The position numbers and the translations under genes were made by a program. From JAKQDH01 sp029558835 (lineage in GTDB: Bacteria; Planctomycetota; Phycisphaerae; UBA1845), in the NCBI GenBank assembly GCA_035356615.1, contig DAOQSN010000001.1:248001-312000 (forward strand): a stretch of DNA of 64,000 nucleotides, written 5' to 3'. The notes below the pieces were generated by a model, which was not told where the DNA came from, did no database searches, and saw only the letters and a list, made by a program, of their open reading frames with translations. Shown here piece after piece: positions 60,155 to 64,000 of the stretch. Position 1 is the stretch's first letter. Every line of letters begins with the position of its first letter.

Positions 60155-60814
60155 TCAGCTCGTGGTCATGGTCGGGGCAGCAGTGAAGCGCAGGTACCGC
60201 GCCCGGGCCGGTGGGACGTTCGGCAGCACCGTGCGTTCGGCGAACTGGTACTTGCGAATCTGCCGGTTCAGGTACTCGGATACGTAGCGGATGCGCCGGC
60301 GCTCCTCGCCCAGCGCCAAGGTGCGCACGACGCGCCGCAGGCCAACGTACTCGAAGTAGCTGAACACGCCACCGGGCTTCAGGCAGTGTCGGATGACCGT
60401 CAACACGTCGTGCACCGCGCGCAGGGGAAAAGCCGTCAGCGGCAGGCCACTGACGACGAAGTCGTAGTGGCCCACGGCGGCAATGTCCTGCACGGGCATG
60501 CAGAGGAGACGCACGCGCCCCTGGGCCACCGCCGGCGCCAGCGGCGCGCCGCCCAGCACTTCGCGTTCGAGCAAGCCGGCAAACACCGGGTCGATCTCGC
60601 AGACGTCCAACTCATCCGTCGGCTTCAGCAGCGTGCCGAGGTGACGCGTGATCGCCCCCGTGCCGGCGCCGACCTCAAGCACGCGGGCCGGGTGCCGGCA
60701 GCGGGCATACGGCTCACACAGCGCGGCCGCCAGCGCCGACGAGCTCGGCGCGACCGCGCCCACCATCTGCGGCTTGTCCAGGTAACGTCTCAGGAATCGC
60801 CAGTGCGTCAACAA
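60155..60814 (-). CDS. Phospholipid N-methyltransferase-like (PmtA family) SAM methyltransferase
   Basis: A 219-residue class I methyltransferase. The opening FLRRYLDKPQMVGAVAPSSS is the characteristic start of the PmtA/COG3963 group, followed by motif I VLEVGAGTGAITRHL (46-60), DVCEIDP and the post-motif YDFVVSGLPLTAFP. Such enzymes methylate phosphatidylethanolamine or related amines; rRNA-type methyltransferases share some motifs. It lies with the RNase H and ABC genes on one strand but separated by repeats. No ribosome-binding site stands out. Confidence 0.78.
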   Translation of the reverse strand: MLTHWRFLRRYLDKPQMVGAVAPSSSALAAALCEPYARCRHPARVLEVGAGTGAITRHLGTLLKPTDELDVCEIDPVFAGLLEREVLGGAPLAPAVAQGRVRLLCMPVQDIAAVGHYDFVVSGLPLTAFPLRAVHDVLTVIRHCLKPGGVFSYFEYVGLRRVVRTLALGEERRRIRYVSEYLNRQIRKYQFAERTVLPNVPPARARYLRFTAAPTMTTS

Positions 60815-60850
60815 GCTGCGCCGACCTCGCGTCCGTCCACCCGCCTCCAG

Positions 60851-60864
60851 GGGACTGAAGTCCC
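60851..60864. repeat. GGGACT-GA-AGTCCC mini-hairpin
   Basis: A short palindrome preceded by CTCCAG, similar to the CCAGGGACT...AGTCCCTGG hairpins of the RAYT locus. It lies between the ABC permease stop and the PmtA-like start. Confidence 0.55.
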
Positions 60865-60927
60865 TTCGCCATCACCACCCGCCCTTCCAGCGAAGGGAAT
60901 ATACCCTTGCACCGCGGTTTCCGCCAG

Positions 60928-61986
60928 CTACGTCCAGCGGAACCAGCGTAGCGCGAGGCAGAAGCACACGCCTCCCAGCGCCAGCAGGTACAGCAGCGGC
61001 ACCGTCTGCGAGGTGACCGATCCCCCTTCCAGGATGACCGCGCGCAGGGCGTTGAGCAGTTGCGTGAGTGGCAGTGCCTGTACCAACGGCTGCAAAACGT
61101 CCGGAAAATGGCTGGTACTGAAGAACAATCCGGACAGCAGCCACATCGGCATCATGACGACGTTGAGCAACCCGGCCACCGTCTCCAGCCGCTCCGCTCG
61201 GCAGGCCACCAACAGCCCCACCCCCGCGAAGCAGACCGCCCCGCAGAACGCCACGACGAAGATGCTCACCCACCCGCCCCGGATCGGAAAGCCAAACAGC
61301 AGCACCCCCGCCAGCAGGATCACCACGATCTCCGGCACCACGAAGGCCATCCGCCCGCCGACCATCGACAGCAGGAAGTGGCCGCGCGGCATCGGCGTGG
61401 CCACCAGCCGTTTCAGCAGCTTGCGCACCCGCAGATCCACCGTAACGTACCCGATACCCCACATCCCGCCGCCCATCAGGTTCATGCCCAGCAGACCGGG
61501 GATGAGGAAGTCGATGTAGCGTGAGCCGGGCTCGGTAACCGGCGCGTCCCGCACGGCCAGCGGGTCAGCGCGTCCGGCCGAGCGTTGCAGGGCATCGTCC
61601 ACGCGCACCCGGGCATAGGCGCTGGCGGGCTGCGTGGGATCATAGTGGTACGCCGGGGGCGCCTCGCTCGTCGCCGGGCTGACCACGATGGCACACTTGC
61701 CCAAACGCAGGCGTTCACGACAAACCTCCGCTTCGTTGATGAGCACGTCGAACGCCCCATCCGCGCTCCCGGCGGCAAGCGCGCCGCGCACCGCCTCTGC
61801 CCCCGGGCCGGCCTCGATATCCACGATGATCCGTTCCGGCGGACGGTTGCGAAACGCAATGCCCAACAGCACCGTCAGCAGGATGGGGAAGCCGTAGGTC
61901 CAGAAGACGGCCTCCGGTTCGCGGTAGAAGCTGCGCAGGCGAAAGCGCAGCAGCTCAGGCAGTGGTCGGTACTTCCTGCTGGTCAT
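60928..61986 (-). CDS. ABC-2 type transporter permease
   Basis: A 352-residue integral membrane protein of the ABC-2 export class. One helix near residues 30-45 (TYGFPILLTVLLGIAF), a ~130-residue periplasmic loop, then five helices: FLIPGLLGMNLMGGGMWGIG, ... VPEIVVILLAGVLLFGFPI, ... VVMMPMWLLSGLFFSTSHFP and LPLTQLLNALRAVI match. The substrate (drug, lipid or polysaccharide) is unknown. Its start overlaps the ATPase gene by 32 bp, so the two are one unit. Confidence 0.9.
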   Translation of the reverse strand: MTSRKYRPLPELLRFRLRSFYREPEAVFWTYGFPILLTVLLGIAFRNRPPERIIVDIEAGPGAEAVRGALAAGSADGAFDVLINEAEVCRERLRLGKCAIVVSPATSEAPPAYHYDPTQPASAYARVRVDDALQRSAGRADPLAVRDAPVTEPGSRYIDFLIPGLLGMNLMGGGMWGIGYVTVDLRVRKLLKRLVATPMPRGHFLLSMVGGRMAFVVPEIVVILLAGVLLFGFPIRGGWVSIFVVAFCGAVCFAGVGLLVACRAERLETVAGLLNVVMMPMWLLSGLFFSTSHFPDVLQPLVQALPLTQLLNALRAVILEGGSVTSQTVPLLYLLALGGVCFCLALRWFRWT

Positions 61987-62959
61987 TGCTCAGGTGCCTG
62001 CCGGTCAGGTTAACAAAGACGTCTTCGAGGCTGGCGTGGCGGGTCGTCAGCCACGCCAGACGGTCGCCGCGTGCCTCCAGGCGGCGCAGGACGGCCGGGA
62101 GCACCGCGTGCACTTCCGCGACGGTAAGGGTGATGGTGTTGTTTGTCCGGCGGGCCCCGCGAACGCCGTCCATACGCCTGAGCTCATCCGCGGCCGACGC
62201 CGGCGCGTCTCCGTTCGCGTCGAGCGTGAATTCGATGACGTGATCACCACCCAGCAACGCGATGAGCTGCGCGGGCGTCCCCAGGGCAATCACGCGGCCC
62301 TCGTCCACGACGGCCACCCGGTCGCAGAGACGCTCCGCCTCGTCCATGTAGTGCGTCGTCAGGACGATCGTGCAGCCGCGCTGGCGCTGCCCGCGGATGA
62401 CCTCCCATACCGACCGCCGGGCCTGGGGATCGAGCCCCGTGGTCGGTTCGTCGAGGAAGAGCAGTTCCGGTTGGCCGACGAGGGCGCAACCCACGGCCAG
62501 TCGCTGCCGCTGCCCACCGGACAGGTTGACCACCCAACTGTCGCGCTTGTCGCTCAGACCGACGGTGGCCAGTACCTCCTCCGGATCGCTGCCGTCGCGG
62601 TAGAAGCTGCGGAACAGGCAGAGCGTCTCGAACGCGGTCAGCTTGTCGGCCAAGCGGGTTTCCTGGAGCGAGATGCCGAGGCGTTGGCGCAGGGCACGGT
62701 CGTCGTGCCCCCAGCGCCGGCCCAGCACCTCAACGGTGCCCGACGTGGGCGGCAGGATGCCTTCGAGAATCTCCACGGTGGTCGTCTTGCCGGCACCGTT
62801 GGGGCCCAGTAGCCCAAAGCACTCCTCGGGCCGCACCTCCAGGTCTAACCCCCGCAGGGCATCCACCGGCGCCTGTTGCCGCTGGCGGTAGCGCTTGCTG
62901 AGATCGCGGCAGAGAATGGCGGGAGTCGTGTCCACTGGGCGTTCGTACGCGCTTGGCAC
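61955..62959 (-). CDS. ABC transporter ATP-binding protein (exporter)
   Basis: A 334-residue ATPase. Walker A is GPNGAGKTT (52-60), the signature LSGGQ (146-150), Walker B LLFLDEPTTGLD (166-177) and the His switch TTHYMDEAE. The C-terminal extension (residues ~230-320) with LEARGDRLAWLTTRHASLED and VFVNLTGRHL is typical of DrrA/CcmA-like ABC-2 exporters. It pairs with the overlapping permease. The start is a GTG at 62959 with an atypical spacing; GTG 62935 is an alternative. Confidence 0.93.
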   Translation of the reverse strand: MPSAYERPVDTTPAILCRDLSKRYRQRQQAPVDALRGLDLEVRPEECFGLLGPNGAGKTTTVEILEGILPPTSGTVEVLGRRWGHDDRALRQRLGISLQETRLADKLTAFETLCLFRSFYRDGSDPEEVLATVGLSDKRDSWVVNLSGGQRQRLAVGCALVGQPELLFLDEPTTGLDPQARRSVWEVIRGQRQRGCTIVLTTHYMDEAERLCDRVAVVDEGRVIALGTPAQLIALLGGDHVIEFTLDANGDAPASAADELRRMDGVRGARRTNNTITLTVAEVHAVLPAVLRRLEARGDRLAWLTTRHASLEDVFVNLTGRHLSNDQQEVPTTA

Positions 62960-63166
62960 TCCACGGCAGCCGCAGGTCGTGTGCCTGGAGCCGATCGCCG
63001 GGGGCCGCTTGCCCTGGCTGCCGAAAGGCTGGGCCCCTGCCCAATCACGCCTCCAGCGCCGGACGGCGGATTGTCCGGGTGGTCGGGGGGAAGCGTCAAG
63101 CGCAAAGACAAGTTCCGGCCAATGGTACGGCGATGCGTCGGGGGCGGTTGTTTGCGGGGGGGCAGG

Positions 63167-63883
63167 TCAGGTTGGAGTCGGGGTGTCGGCGGGACGGGGG
63201 GTTCGCTCTTCGATCAGGAGACGCAGGTCCGCACTGGCGTGCTGCTCCTCGAGTTCCTGCATGAAGTGCCCGAACCGTTCGAGGCGGCGCTCCGCGAGGC
63301 GGCGGACCGCATCGAAGCGAAACGCGTCCTTCAAGCGGGCATCCCAGAAGCGGAACTCCTTCTGCCGCTGCCAGGTACGCAGCACGGACTCGATGTCCTT
63401 GCCTTCCTCGGCGCCGCGCCGAATGATGGGCCACAGCGAGAGCAAACCCACCTCGTTGAGGTTCTCGGCGTCGGTAACGATCTGCCCTTCGATGGTATCG
63501 ATCTGGCGTTCGTTCAGGCTGCGGATGGCTCGGCTGGCACGGCGGAGGGATTCGGCAGGCAGCAGCCCTTCAAGCTGCTTCTCCATGAGCTGGGCCCCGA
63601 GGCTGCGATGGGCCTCCGAACCCGCGCGGTTGAGAATCTGCGCCCGCGCGACGCTGCTCTCGCGCAGGCGCATAACCCAGCCCGCGTCGTGGTACAACGC
63701 TGCCGCCAGAACCGCCGCATCATCGGGGTTCTGTTTGCGCACCTCGGGCAGACGCGCGACCAACTGAGCGCACCGCGCCACGCGCTGCGCATGCTCCCAT
63801 AAATAGGAGTCCTGTTGGCCGCGCTCGTCTACGATGATGAGATCGGCCCGGGCACGGTTCCAAATCGCGTCCGCTTGAACCAT
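63167..63883 (-). CDS. HD-domain phosphohydrolase-like protein
   Basis: A 238-residue protein with an HD-type metal site: H31 in WEHAQRVARCA and H65-D66 in ALYHDAGWV, and a later D (IVTDAENLNEVG) that could be the fourth ligand. HD proteins hydrolyse nucleotides or phosphodiesters; the substrate is unknown. ATG 63883 is preferred since GGGAG lies 11 nt upstream; an ATG 24 bases earlier is possible. The C-terminus (ERTPRPADTPTPT) is Pro/Thr-rich. The remaining bases 63884-64000 hold no recognisable feature. Confidence 0.78.
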   Translation of the reverse strand: MVQADAIWNRARADLIIVDERGQQDSYLWEHAQRVARCAQLVARLPEVRKQNPDDAAVLAAALYHDAGWVMRLRESSVARAQILNRAGSEAHRSLGAQLMEKQLEGLLPAESLRRASRAIRSLNERQIDTIEGQIVTDAENLNEVGLLSLWPIIRRGAEEGKDIESVLRTWQRQKEFRFWDARLKDAFRFDAVRRLAERRLERFGHFMQELEEQHASADLRLLIEERTPRPADTPTPT

Positions 63884-64000
63884 GAGCCAGGGTGCTCCCG
63901 GCGGCATGGGGAGCGCCTGCCTGGGCTATCGGTCGTGCTCGGCATCCGATGTTCCCGGCCGGCTTTGTCGCTATTTCCCCACACGCCTACCCCCTTCTTA

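Overview
This 64 kb window is GC-rich bacterial chromosome. The best fit is a Gram-negative planctomycete-like bacterium (Planctomycetota, possibly Phycisphaerae). The reasons are a PEP-CTERM exported protein, LpxK for lipid A, an HU protein with a lysine-rich head, FG-GAP and TolB-type propeller proteins, several lipoproteins, an NADH-linked [FeFe]-hydrogenase, and very many intergenic palindromic repeats. This assignment is inference; no rRNA gene is present. The one RNA gene recognised is tRNA-Lys(TTT) with a consensus promoter.

Layout. 1-10 kb: an edge-truncated DUF2339 membrane protein, a hybrid histidine kinase with receiver and Hpt domains, a stand-alone MetH-type homocysteine S-methyltransferase, a calcineurin-like phosphatase and a tripeptidyl-peptidase-II-like subtilase. 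10-24 kb: PilZ protein, aldehyde dehydrogenase, zinc phospholipase/S1-type enzyme, a broken YggU gene, an S41 C-terminal protease, UvrA, a TolB-like propeller, a REP-associated transposase (RAYT) in its own repeat array, and a methyltransferase. 24-36 kb: an aminotransferase-PEP carboxykinase pair, a Rieske-DUF2079-TrpF run, an FG-GAP lipoprotein, FolE, acetoacetyl-CoA synthetase and a PD-(D/E)XK-like plus nucleotidyltransferase fusion. 36-43 kb: tRNA-Lys, a polytopic membrane protein carrying REP-like hairpins inside its coding sequence, an M2-like metallopeptidase, a methyltransferase overlapping a NUDIX-RsbRD fusion, and a PEP-CTERM protein. 44-49 kb: the hydrogenase operon (receiver, NuoE-like, NuoF-like, HydA, TM1266-type regulator). 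49-64 kb: LigA, a TIM-barrel-like protein, a CoA-disulfide-reductase/rhodanese fusion, a corrinoid-type protein lacking the usual His, HU, a DHS-like protein with LpxK, a Memo protein between inverted repeats, RNase HI, a PmtA-like methyltransferase, an ABC exporter pair and an HD protein.

How genes work together. The clearest functional unit is the hydrogenase operon at 44.1-48.7 kb, which would move electrons between NAD(H) and protons/H2 with its own small regulators. PEP carboxykinase and the aminotransferase are translationally coupled and link oxaloacetate, PEP and amino acids. The ABC ATPase and permease overlap and form one exporter.

The most unusual part is the repeat landscape. At least six families of short palindromic elements occur: a ~100 bp family with five copies, RAYT-flanking REPs, CCCTCTCC hairpins, a GAATGGCGAATGG family forming inverted repeats around the Memo gene, and elements that supply the 3' ends of genes or sit inside reading frames. 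The best candidate for an undescribed protein system is the PD-(D/E)XK-like/nucleotidyltransferase fusion at 35.1-36.1 kb. All calls come from reading the sequence; no database search was run.
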